A stretch of 64,000 nucleotides of DNA. Source: Flavihumibacter fluminis. Its GTDB lineage: Bacteria; Bacteroidota; Bacteroidia; Chitinophagales; Chitinophagaceae. Positions 44,224 to 52,337 of the stretch are shown here, in pieces. How positions within the stretch are numbered: the first letter of the stretch is position 1; every line of letters starts with the position of its first letter. The stretch spans positions 1,313,660-1,377,659 of the forward strand of contig NZ_JAKEVY010000001.1 in NCBI RefSeq assembly GCF_021491375.1, given 5' to 3'. Made by a program: the position numbers and the translations under genes. A model generated the notes under the pieces. It was not told the DNA's origin. It worked only from the letters and a program-made list of their open reading frames with translations, and did not search any database.

Positions 44224-44552
44224 TTAACGCACAAACAAGTTGCGTAAATCCTCTTCCGTCATGGCAACAATGTGGCGATCATTGATGACAAAATCCTTGC
44301 AAAACCAATATTGCATATAGTTTACGGTATCCGGACATACAGGATGCCTTTAGTGTGGCTATTCTGCATATTCCGCTTAACCTAATCACTATTCTCCATG
44401 CAAAACTGATCATTAATTTCCCGGGTAAATTCAACCATTAATTTACCTAAACAATTTCGCCATTCATCGTGAACAAAATCAACATCCACTTACTACCATG
44501 CTCACCAAGAAAAAATCCAAAGACTTCTTCCACAAAAATATTACTACCCTAT
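44224..44552 (-). pseudogene. Decayed gene in three frames
   Basis: Three protein-like blocks follow in order on the minus strand with frame changes and a stop between them: SNIFVEEVFGFFLGEHGSKW, then FVHDEWRNCLGKLMVEFT...NDQFCMENSD-stop, then PDTVNYMQYWFCKDFVINDR and HIVAMTEEDLRNLFVR ending at a TAA (44224). Length and acidic composition suit a small immunity protein. It lies directly past the terminator of the immunity gene at 44596, which fits an older displaced cassette. Confidence 0.5.
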
Positions 44553-44580
44553 AAAAAAAACCTCCTTCCGGAAGCGTTTT
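44553..44580 (-). terminator. Imperfect terminator after the immunity gene
   Basis: Minus strand reads AAAACgCTTCCGGAAGgaGG followed by eight T. The stem is imperfect, but the palindromic core, the T-run and the place 16 bp past the immunity stop fit a terminator. Confidence 0.4.
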
Positions 44581-44595
44581 AACAAATAATACTTA

Positions 44596-45042
44596 CTAAT
44601 TCCAACGAGGATAGTATCCTTCTTCCCACGCCTCACCCTTAATAATATCTAATGAGTACGTCCTTAAAGATTTCGAAATTTCCCCTATAATCAGTTGGGC
44701 CTTTTCTTTTGAAAATTCATTTACCATTGATGCTTTCAGGCCTTTACCGAGCGACTCCATGAATATACTTTGGCTGAAAAAATCTGTCCTTGGATCCTGA
44801 TAAGGCAATTTGACTATGCACAACTGAAATGATCTTTTTATATCATCAAATACTTTACCCTTAGTGTAACTTATACTTACATTACGATTCTTCTGCAAAT
44901 TCTTATATTCCACTTTGACATACTCTAAAAAATTTTCGTCAACCGGATAGTTAATAAATGAGCTATATCCAAGGTCTTCCAAAAACCTAAACTCATTAAC
45001 TATTAATCCAGTCACATCTTGAATCTCACTTTTGTTCTCCAT
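44596..45042 (-). CDS. Probable immunity protein for the RHS C-terminal toxin
   Basis: A 148-residue cytosolic acidic/helical protein (VNEFRFLEDLGYSSFINYPV, DDIKRSFQLCIVKLPYQDPR, SKEKAQLIIGEISKSL). It starts inside the last 17 bases of the RHS gene, the standard layout of a polymorphic toxin followed by its immunity gene. No named family is recognised; the role is inferred from position. A terminator-like hairpin follows. Confidence 0.7.
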   Translation of the reverse strand: MENKSEIQDVTGLIVNEFRFLEDLGYSSFINYPVDENFLEYVKVEYKNLQKNRNVSISYTKGKVFDDIKRSFQLCIVKLPYQDPRTDFFSQSIFMESLGKGLKASMVNEFSKEKAQLIIGEISKSLRTYSLDIIKGEAWEEGYYPRWN

Positions 45043-47758
45043 ATACAGCTAATTTCTCCATGTTATAAAATGTACTTGTATTTGCTCCGCCAGCATCAAT
45101 TATATTATGACCTGCTTTTTTAACCCCCTCAATCCAGTCAACATTTTCCTTAAACAAGGAAGTCTTCTTTACTATTTCGTCAGGTATTATTTTTCCCTTA
45201 TAATCATTTAGCAAACTATTCCAAGCATCAACTGCTTCTCTTGATGGCTTAAAAACCTCCGGATTATTCAACCCTTCAGCAATCTTTTTGACCATATCCA
45301 TTCCTTGTCCGATCACAGCAGTCTTTTCACCTACCGAACCTTTTATGAATTTTACGGTCTGGGAACCAGCCTTCTTCATCCATCCAAGCGGAGAAATCGG
45401 CGATTTAAATACACCTCGTAATGATCGTGCGGCATCATCGCCAAAAGTACCCGGAATATCAGGCCCATCATAACCTGTAGCGGCGGAAAAGATTGTAAAA
45501 CCAATAGTTCCTGCAGTTTCTGGATTCGCAACTGCACTCCAAAATAATGGCCTTAACAATGGCGCGGCCCTTCCACCAGTTAATACTGCTCCTCCAGCAA
45601 TTAACCAAACACCCATAGCTTTATTCCAAGCTTCTCGTTCCGATGCATCAACAACCATATCATCATTCACATCACCTTGGATCATATATTTTCTGGTAGA
45701 AGGACTCCATACACCAACCATCGGTGAACCCATTCCTTCCAAGCCATCAATATCAATATTGAAAATCGGATTGTTACTTGCAAATTGATACGGTGTCAAT
45801 TCAGGATATGATTTTGTAATAGGATCAATGCTCAAAAACCTTCCCAACCTTGGATCATAGACCCGCATTCCATAATCCTGCTGATTTCCTGTTCCCTTCA
45901 CCTCATTGTCATTCTCCTTCCCATTAAACCCATACCTAAAACTACCCGCATTAAACTTCCTACCTGGCATCAACATACCAAAAGGATAGTAATCATTGGC
46001 GCTGCGGATGTCTGCCAGGTAATGCCGTACGGTATCGCTGGTTACTTTTACCTGCTGCACCCGATCGGATAGGGTGACCAGTACATTACCCAGATGGTTG
46101 CTTAATTCAAAGAGCTTCTCGCCTCTCGTAAATTTATAACTATAAATTTTACCAAACGAATTCGCCAGGGCAAAACTGGAATCCGGCACCAGATGCCGGG
46201 TTACAATACCCAACCGGTTGCTACCGTATAGATGTACTTCTTCCTGGTTGATTTGTCCGGCTGCAGGCTTGCGGTACACACTCAACACATTTCCGGATGC
46301 ATCCCGAACATAATAAGTGGTATCAGCAGTAGTGGCCTTGATGATGCGATTGCCGGATGCATCATACGTGTAACGGATCACCTTGGCATTTTGGGTAATA
46401 CTTTCAATTTTGCCATAGACATTCCAGGTGATATTAGTAATGGTATCCTTCACATCCTGAATCAGGTTGCCAATGGCATCGTACACATAGTTGTTATCTA
46501 ATTGGCCTGTCCGGATATCATTATACTTGGGATAATTGGCAGCATTAGCATCAGCTGTGATATCAACTACCTTATGCACCTGATTGGTATTCGGCTTGTA
46601 TGAGTAGGTCAAATTATCCATGCCGGATCTTGTAGCATCTGCATTCCGCTGGTAGGTCAGAATATTCCCATTTGGATCATAACTAATCCGCTCCCTGTAG
46701 TCCGTGCTAATGGAGGCCGTAAAACTGCCAGCTACCGGATTCAGCCCGTTGAACATATCCATTATGACCAATCGGTTCAATTGATCATACTTGTAATTAT
46801 ACACCTTGGTTGTACCTAAGATGGGAATATTTACTGCCATCGCTGCAATGTTTCCATTGTAAAGTGGTGCAGCATAGGTTGTTAGGGCGTTCAATACCGA
46901 ACTTGCCTGGGGATTGAACCAGATCGCCTTATAATCACTTTTATAATAATGCAAACTGAACTCAAATACATCTTGCGCTACTGGTTTGGCTTCGGTGGTA
47001 TCAGTGCCATTGGTTAAACTTCCTCCCATAGCAGGATTTATCCCCTTTAACCAACCCTGTAAGGTGTAGGCGTGATCCAGCCCCTGCACATTGAGTTTGC
47101 CCAGGATAGTCCTGGCCAATGGGCCATGGGCATAGTACTCATAACTTGCCTCCCGCTCTGGGAAAAGAAGCAGCATGATACTGTCTCTGCCACTATATAC
47201 CTGGGTCAGCCGGTTTTCAGCATCGTACTCATAGCGATGATAATAAGCATCCGGCTTGCCCGGTTGGTAACTGACCTGATTCACTTTACCACTAATAAGA
47301 TCATAGTCATACGCAATTTTTTTATAACGATAACCCGGATCGGAGGGGATATTGTTCATGCCATTTTTGACGCCATTGGGTGACCCAAAGTCCTGCACAA
47401 TGGTATCTACATTGCCCTGGATATCGTAGGAATAGTAAGTAGCGGATGCCGGCAAGGTTTGGGTCGCAAGGTTGATCACTTCCGTATAGCTAACCCGGTT
47501 ACGCAGGTTTCTTTGTTTTAAAGCGGTTTCCGGTAATAAAGACATCGGTAAATCATACACCGTCTGCGTTATCTGGTTTCTGCTATTGGCTGCAGCATTC
47601 AGCCAGTTCTGAAGACTGGTAGCATTTTTGGCGATGGCAGCCGTCATGGCTGAGCCTCCGGTAATCTGTCCTACCTGACTAATTCTGCCTAATGCATCAT
47701 ATAAGGTGTAGTTATAGACATTACCCGCAAGTTGCTGCTTGGCATTCTGACTAATCAC
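45026..47758 (-). CDS. 5'-truncated RHS protein with unclassified C-terminal toxin
   Basis: A 910-codon frame without a real start: the first in-frame codon is a GTG and a TGA stops the frame about 40 bp further up, so the signal peptide and DUF6443-type N-terminus are lost. YD repeats fill most of the length (YDALGRISQVG, YDAIGNLIQDV), followed by the RHS core YGFNGKENDNEVKGTGNQQD and RVYDPRLGRFLSIDPI. The variable tip (~790-910) carries VIGQGMDMVKKIAEGL, PSREAVDAWNSLLND and WIEGVKKAGHNIIDAG; such tips differ between strains and are the toxic part. An IS3 orfA relic abuts the break. Probably not expressed from its own start. Confidence 0.8.
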   Translation of the reverse strand: MISQNAKQQLAGNVYNYTLYDALGRISQVGQITGGSAMTAAIAKNATSLQNWLNAAANSRNQITQTVYDLPMSLLPETALKQRNLRNRVSYTEVINLATQTLPASATYYSYDIQGNVDTIVQDFGSPNGVKNGMNNIPSDPGYRYKKIAYDYDLISGKVNQVSYQPGKPDAYYHRYEYDAENRLTQVYSGRDSIMLLLFPEREASYEYYAHGPLARTILGKLNVQGLDHAYTLQGWLKGINPAMGGSLTNGTDTTEAKPVAQDVFEFSLHYYKSDYKAIWFNPQASSVLNALTTYAAPLYNGNIAAMAVNIPILGTTKVYNYKYDQLNRLVIMDMFNGLNPVAGSFTASISTDYRERISYDPNGNILTYQRNADATRSGMDNLTYSYKPNTNQVHKVVDITADANAANYPKYNDIRTGQLDNNYVYDAIGNLIQDVKDTITNITWNVYGKIESITQNAKVIRYTYDASGNRIIKATTADTTYYVRDASGNVLSVYRKPAAGQINQEEVHLYGSNRLGIVTRHLVPDSSFALANSFGKIYSYKFTRGEKLFELSNHLGNVLVTLSDRVQQVKVTSDTVRHYLADIRSANDYYPFGMLMPGRKFNAGSFRYGFNGKENDNEVKGTGNQQDYGMRVYDPRLGRFLSIDPITKSYPELTPYQFASNNPIFNIDIDGLEGMGSPMVGVWSPSTRKYMIQGDVNDDMVVDASEREAWNKAMGVWLIAGGAVLTGGRAAPLLRPLFWSAVANPETAGTIGFTIFSAATGYDGPDIPGTFGDDAARSLRGVFKSPISPLGWMKKAGSQTVKFIKGSVGEKTAVIGQGMDMVKKIAEGLNNPEVFKPSREAVDAWNSLLNDYKGKIIPDEIVKKTSLFKENVDWIEGVKKAGHNIIDAGGANTSTFYNMEKLAVYGEQK

Positions 47759-47814
47759 CAGCCGTCCCAGGCGATCATACCAAAATGCAGATCTTACTTG
47801 ATTGAATCACTTTT

Positions 47815-48070
47815 AATAAGCTGTCATGGGCAAATAATTCTTGGGTATCAAGATCAGATTCAGATGGCCGCCCTTCCATTTCAAAAATAACAGCTAAATT
47901 GGCACGGAATTCAGCTTCCCATTTGGAAATAAATACCTGGTTAACTTTTTTACTTCTAAGCCGGTTCTGCTAGGTGTACTGGCCTTTTTTGGCCTGCAAC
48001 TCAACTTTAGCTTTGAAGGCGGGTTTAAATTGAAGACGTTTTTGTTTTTTCGTCTTGGCTTCTTTAAGAA
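47815..48070 (-). pseudogene. IS3-family orfA relic
   Basis: Minus-strand frame reads KEAKTKKQKRLQFKPAFKAK, VELQAKKGQYT, a TAG, then VNQVFISKWEAEFRANLAVIF and DLDTQELFAHDS. This is the helix-turn-helix protein of IS3 elements (compare ...F.AKVALEALKG...ISQWK.EF...A..F). It has an in-frame stop, and no orfB follows. It replaces the missing 5' part of the RHS gene. Confidence 0.65.
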
Positions 48071-48176
48071 TTGAATATTTTATAACAAAGCCTGCTGTCT
48101 GATATTGTAAGAGTATTATAAACTATTTAAAAATGCTTTTGAAAGTCTTCATTTTTTATTCAAACTAGTAGCATTT

Positions 48177-48644
48177 TCATCCACATTGTTCATTAATATT
48201 ATATTCAATGTATTTAAAGAATATTTTTAATAATTCATCAATTTCATGCCTATTATTATTGTATATATCTACTTTCAATTCTCCATTTATAAAAAGCTGA
48301 ACTCTACGAGCATCATAAATAAAACCTCCGACATCTTTATCTGAAACAGAATACTTTTTAATTTCACTTTTCAAAAACAATAAATCTTTTATTGAATCAA
48401 CCGAAAATGTGTCTTTTTTTAGAATCTCATAGAAAGAGACAAAGCTATCCTGATAGAATTCTTTACTTAAACCTTGCATCGCTATCCCAAAACCTAGAGA
48501 ATCAAATGAAATTTTCTGTACACATTCTCCTGGTCCCCTAATTAGTAAATAAACTTCATTGCTTTCCTGGCAAGGTTTTTCCGTTGAATAATTAATACAA
48601 CCAATAAAAAATAGTAGCAGAATTATGCAATTAACTATTCTCAT
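48177..48644 (-). CDS. Hypothetical lipoprotein (possible orphan immunity)
   Basis: A 155-residue AT-rich protein with a lipoprotein signal (LLLFFIGC, Cys16). The mature part is mixed alpha/beta (YLLIRGPGECVQKI, VGGFIYDARRVQLFINGE). No family recognised. Lipoproteins of this size directly 3' of RHS genes in Bacteroidota are often immunity proteins; here the matching toxin end may have been lost with the RHS relic at 48984-49167. Confidence 0.6.
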   Translation of the reverse strand: MRIVNCIILLLFFIGCINYSTEKPCQESNEVYLLIRGPGECVQKISFDSLGFGIAMQGLSKEFYQDSFVSFYEILKKDTFSVDSIKDLLFLKSEIKKYSVSDKDVGGFIYDARRVQLFINGELKVDIYNNNRHEIDELLKIFFKYIEYNINEQCG

Positions 48645-48983
48645 ATTTATTAATTAAACATTATTGTCCGACTAAAGTAATTGAATTCAGGGCATAAAAA
48701 AGGGCAGTTCCGAAGAACCACCCAGATTATTTAAGTTTGGTTTACCATCCCATCCATATTGATTTGTAGAAACATTTGAAATTGATTCAAACCTTTAATA
48801 TTATCGAATGATTACTGTTTACTTCTTGTAAATAATTGGCTATACATTTTGGGCAGCTTCTTGGAGAATTTGAAGCTTTTGTTCTATGCTCTAAACACGT
48901 CTTGTTTTTTCATGACACCCTAAATTTAATGTACTTAACTGATTTTTAAATTCAGTCCAGTCATTTAGGGGGCTAAGACATTT
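48645..48983. other. Gene-free stretch with a terminator and decayed frame
   Basis: Apart from the terminator at 48696-48723 the minus strand carries weak protein-like blocks (LNDWTEFKNQLSTLNLGCHE, then SIEQKLQILQEAAQ) broken by stops. They continue the RHS relic that starts at 49167 and may be its decayed toxin tip; low certainty. Confidence 0.35.
48696..48723 (-). terminator. Rho-independent terminator with TTCG loop
   Basis: Minus strand GGGTGGTTC-TTCG-GAACTGCCC (9-bp stem with two G-T pairs, stable UUCG tetraloop) followed by six T. It would end transcripts of the relic RHS cassette now cut by the IS21 element. Confidence 0.7.
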
Positions 48984-49167
48984 GTATTTGCTGTAGTGTA
49001 GTAAAACTGTACACTCGCCTGTATCTTATCCCCACTCATTACCTTTAAAAGTTTAGCGGCACCGATGGCCCCCAGGCTTTTCCGGGTCAGCATCGCATTG
49101 GTGCCTGTACTGTGGGCGGTTCTGCTAGCAACTACATTGATGCTTTGTCCGGATTTGTTCTCCCAGA
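48984..49167 (-). pseudogene. RHS gene fragment (184 bp), near copy of 53692-53875
   Basis: 184 bases align without gaps to 53692-53875 inside the intact RHS gene, with about eight mismatches. The match stops exactly at the IS21 left end (49168), so an RHS paralogue was once here and lost most of its length. Confidence 0.75.
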
Positions 49168-49193
49168 TGTAGATTCCGGACCATCTTGACCCC
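49168..49193 (+). repeat. IS21 left terminal inverted repeat
   Basis: Begins TGTAGATTCCG and ends ATCTTGACCCC; pairs with 51814-51838 with one gap and few mismatches. It abuts the RHS fragment. Confidence 0.8.
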
Positions 49194-49426
49194 CCTGTTC
49201 CGATTCAAGTTGACCCCCTCATTCCGGAGCAACTTGACCCCCCGGATTTTTACATGATTGGCGGCATTCTGGGATGTTGACCCATCAGTTTGCCAACTTA
49301 TTCTGGATGATCTTGACCCCTATGGTTGTTTTTATCCACTGTCATTCCGGCACAAGTTGACCCCCTAAAGGATGTAAAAGAGCAGTTGTAGTTGTAGACT
49401 TGCCTCCTTAAAAAACAGCGTTAAGG

Positions 49427-50965
49427 ATGGCAGCAAAACCAATTGCAATGGAACAGCTCAAACAAGTGCTTAAATTGAAGCAGGAAGGTCACTCCATTAA
49501 AAGTATAAAACGATTGACCGGCCTGGCCCGCAATACCGTAAAAACCTATCTCAAACGCATGCCGGAAGCTACTACCGGCACTACTACGGATAAAGAACTG
49601 GCCGGTTTATTTTATAACCAGGATACGGCGCTTCAGCAATCATCCCGCTTGCAACACCTGCTTCGCCATTTTGTAGGTATTGACAAGGAACTCACACGGC
49701 CTGGTGTTACGCGGCAACTGCTCTGGGGCGAGTACAAGGAACAGCATCCGGATGGATATGCCTACAGCCAGTATTGTGAACACCTGAACCGGTTCCTGAA
49801 CAAAAAGGACGTGGTTATGCACCTGGAGTACAATCCTGGTGAAGAGATCATGATTGACTTTGCCGGCAAAAAATTCAGTTACGTTGATACCACAACAGGC
49901 GAGCTGATCCCTTGTGATGTGTTTGTTGCCACTCTTCCTTACAGTGGCCTGATTTTCTGTATTGCGCTGGAACACCAGAAAACAGCCGACCTCTTACATG
50001 GCATCAATGAACTGCTCCGCTACCTGCAAGGCGTAACACAAACCATCACCTGCGATAACATGCGTACAGCCGTGACTAAAGCAGACCGATACGAACCTGT
50101 ATTTACGGATCTCTGTTATCAGATTAGTGAACACTATGGTACTACCTTCTCTGCCACCAGACCCGGTAAACCCAGAGACAAAGCGATGGTAGAAAAAGCC
50201 GTCAACCTGGTTTACAAGTATGTGTATGCGCCATTACGGAACCAACGTTTTACTTCTTTGTCGGAGATCAATTATTACTTCCGGATCCAGCTCGATCAAC
50301 TGAACCTGCGCAACTACAAAGGTTCTTCGTTTAGTAGAAGAGAGCTGTTCGACCAATACGAACGTCCGCTGCTGCGCGGGTTACCTTCCAAGCCCTACCT
50401 GCTGAAAAAATGTACGATCCTCACTGTGCAGCGCAACTATCATATCCAGCTTCGGGAAGACAGACTCTATTACAGTGTGCCCTGGCAATATGTGGGTAGC
50501 AAAGTCAAAGTCTGGTACGATCAGCAAACTGTTGAGATCTATCACGATTACCAGCGCATTGCACTGCACATCCGGGTAGCTGGTCGCGGATACCATACCA
50601 TCGGAGAACACATGCCGCTCAATCACCAGCAGGCTAAGTCTGCAAAAGGCTGGACCAAAGAAGAGTTGCTAACCAAGGCCCGGCATATCGGAGTTGCTAC
50701 TGCAGCCGTAACAGAAAGCATGCTGGGCAACAGCATTTATATGGAACAGAACTACAAAGCCTGCTTCGGGATGTTGATGTTTGAGAAGCGCTATGGTAAG
50801 CAGCGTCTCGAAGCTGCCTGCAGCCTGGCCCTGACGGGCTCCAGGGTTACCTACACCATGATCAAAAACATACTGGCTGCCGGTATCGACAAGCAGGTTC
50901 GGATAACCGTAGACCAACCCTTACCCCTACACGATAATATCCGGGGCGCTCAACAGTATCAATAA
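49427..50965 (+). CDS. istA: IS21 transposase IstA
   Basis: A 512-residue transposase. The N-terminal HTH (HSIKSIKRLTGLARNTVKTY) binds the subterminal sites. The rve/DDE core has MIDFAGKKFSYVD (first Asp), ITCDNMRTAVTKAD (second Asp) and PRDKAMVEKAVNLVY (Glu). The C-terminal part is the usual beta-rich Mu-like end. Full length with no break; 18 bp before istB. Confidence 0.95.
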   Translation: MAAKPIAMEQLKQVLKLKQEGHSIKSIKRLTGLARNTVKTYLKRMPEATTGTTTDKELAGLFYNQDTALQQSSRLQHLLRHFVGIDKELTRPGVTRQLLWGEYKEQHPDGYAYSQYCEHLNRFLNKKDVVMHLEYNPGEEIMIDFAGKKFSYVDTTTGELIPCDVFVATLPYSGLIFCIALEHQKTADLLHGINELLRYLQGVTQTITCDNMRTAVTKADRYEPVFTDLCYQISEHYGTTFSATRPGKPRDKAMVEKAVNLVYKYVYAPLRNQRFTSLSEINYYFRIQLDQLNLRNYKGSSFSRRELFDQYERPLLRGLPSKPYLLKKCTILTVQRNYHIQLREDRLYYSVPWQYVGSKVKVWYDQQTVEIYHDYQRIALHIRVAGRGYHTIGEHMPLNHQQAKSAKGWTKEELLTKARHIGVATAAVTESMLGNSIYMEQNYKACFGMLMFEKRYGKQRLEAACSLALTGSRVTYTMIKNILAAGIDKQVRITVDQPLPLHDNIRGAQQYQ

Positions 50966-50982
50966 GCTTTAATCAAACAAAT

Positions 50983-51729
50983 ATGAATACAACCGCTTCA
51001 CTGCAACAAATGAAAGAACTGCGCTTACATGGCATGGCACATACGTACGGCCAGCAACTGGAACTACCCATCCATCAACAACTTGATGCTCATGAACTGG
51101 TTGGTCAGCTCCTGCAAAGTGAACAACTCTTTCGGCAGCAGGAGAAAACCGCCTATTACCTCAAGCTGGCTAAACTCAGACTCCCCGCGATCCCGGAACA
51201 GATCAGCTGCTCCGCAGCCAGAAACCTAACCAAGCAACAACTGGCCACCTTACTGGAAGGACAGTACCTGAAGCAAGGCGAGAACATCTTGATTACAGGT
51301 GCTACGGGTTGTGGTAAAAGCTACCTGGCTTGTGCACTGGGTAACCAGGCATGCCTGATGGGCATGAAAACAACCTACTATAGCATGAACCGGTTCATCG
51401 AGAAAATCACGCTATCCAAACTGGATGGATCTTATCTTAAACTGCTGAACCACCTGGAACGCCAGGCATTGCTTATACTTGACGACTTCGGTTTACAACC
51501 CATGCAACAGGATGTAAAGCTCGCTTTGCTGAAGATCCTGGAAGAACGCCATGGCAAACATGCAACACTGATAACCTCACAGTTACCTGTAAGCGCCTGT
51601 CACGAGTATATCAACGAACCTACGATTGCAGATGCCATAATGGACAGATTGACAGCCAAACGCACACCGGATAGAATTGAAAGGCGACTCCCTGAGGAGA
51701 AAAAAATAACAAGGTATCGCTTAAGATAA
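50983..51729 (+). CDS. istB: IS21 helper ATPase IstB
   Basis: A 248-residue AAA+ ATPase that selects the target and stimulates IstA. Walker A is GATGCGKS (~107) and Walker B LLILDDFG (~163); ITSQLPV is sensor I and IADAIMDRL lies near the arginine finger region. Full length, so the element may still be active. Confidence 0.95.
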   Translation: MNTTASLQQMKELRLHGMAHTYGQQLELPIHQQLDAHELVGQLLQSEQLFRQQEKTAYYLKLAKLRLPAIPEQISCSAARNLTKQQLATLLEGQYLKQGENILITGATGCGKSYLACALGNQACLMGMKTTYYSMNRFIEKITLSKLDGSYLKLLNHLERQALLILDDFGLQPMQQDVKLALLKILEERHGKHATLITSQLPVSACHEYINEPTIADAIMDRLTAKRTPDRIERRLPEEKKITRYRLR

Positions 51730-51813
51730 ATACTTTTGAATCCTACAACTGCTCTTTACATTACTGCACTTTTAGGCCCTATGAAAAAGGGGGTCAACAT
51801 CACCCGGAATACC

Positions 51814-51838
51814 GGGGTCAAGATCATCGGAATTTACA
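51814..51838 (-). repeat. IS21 right terminal inverted repeat
   Basis: On the minus strand begins TGTAAATTCCG and ends ATCTTGACCCC, matching the left end. Confidence 0.8.
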
Positions 51839-51865
51839 ACGACGAATAGAAGAAAATAACAGTAA

Positions 51866-52327
51866 TTACTTAATACGGTCAAAAGAGAACTCCCGAATTT
51901 GCAATTTCTTAAAATTCGGAGAAAACCTAAGTGTATCCCTTTCTATGTCAGGAAAAACATACTGGATCGCATTATTGTCAAGCGGATAAGAAATGTATTC
52001 ATACGGTTTTAAATACGCCGTTTTACTGATACGCCCAACATTACTTTCCTTTAATTTACCTACAACTATACTACCAAGAGGACCCATGCTATAACTATAC
52101 TTCATATCAAAGTTCACAAAATTATACTGATGAGCAATACTAGAAGTATTAGAGATACTAAAAACGGAGTCATTTAAAAATTTAATGCACAAATTCCTAT
52201 TCCCACCATCAGAGAATCTATACCTGAAATTAGCATATCCAGTTTGATACAAATCTTTATATGTTCTGTTTTCACTAGATACCTTACAAGAAAAAATAAA
52301 CAAAATAAATAGCCAATATATTTTCAT
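51866..52327 (-). CDS. Probable immunity lipoprotein of the RHS metallopeptidase
   Basis: A 153-residue AT-rich protein with a lipoprotein signal (FILFIFSC, Cys14). The mature part is beta-rich (GYANFRYRFSDGG, YSYSMGPLGSIVVGKL). It starts 10 bp after the RHS stop and is the last gene of the five-gene operon. Position and lipid anchor suggest it protects the outer or inner membrane face against the cognate toxin; no family recognised. Confidence 0.65.
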   Translation of the reverse strand: MKIYWLFILFIFSCKVSSENRTYKDLYQTGYANFRYRFSDGGNRNLCIKFLNDSVFSISNTSSIAHQYNFVNFDMKYSYSMGPLGSIVVGKLKESNVGRISKTAYLKPYEYISYPLDNNAIQYVFPDIERDTLRFSPNFKKLQIREFSFDRIK

Positions 52328-52337
52328 AGTTAAGTTA

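Larger units (their letters stand above)
49168..51838 (+). mobile_element. IS21-family insertion sequence
   Basis: A 2671-bp element bounded by TGTA..ATTCCG...ATCTTGACCCC inverted repeats, with istA and istB in between. Subterminal TTGACCCCC copies on the left (several between 49190 and 49370) and one on the right are the multiple transposase sites typical of the family. Both genes look intact. The bases outside the two ends (CCCAGA on the left, ACGACG on the right) do not match, so no target-site duplication is visible. Confidence 0.9.

Noticed and set aside
49160..51846. Target-site duplication of the IS21 element
   Set aside because: CCCAGA on the left and ACGACG on the right do not match.
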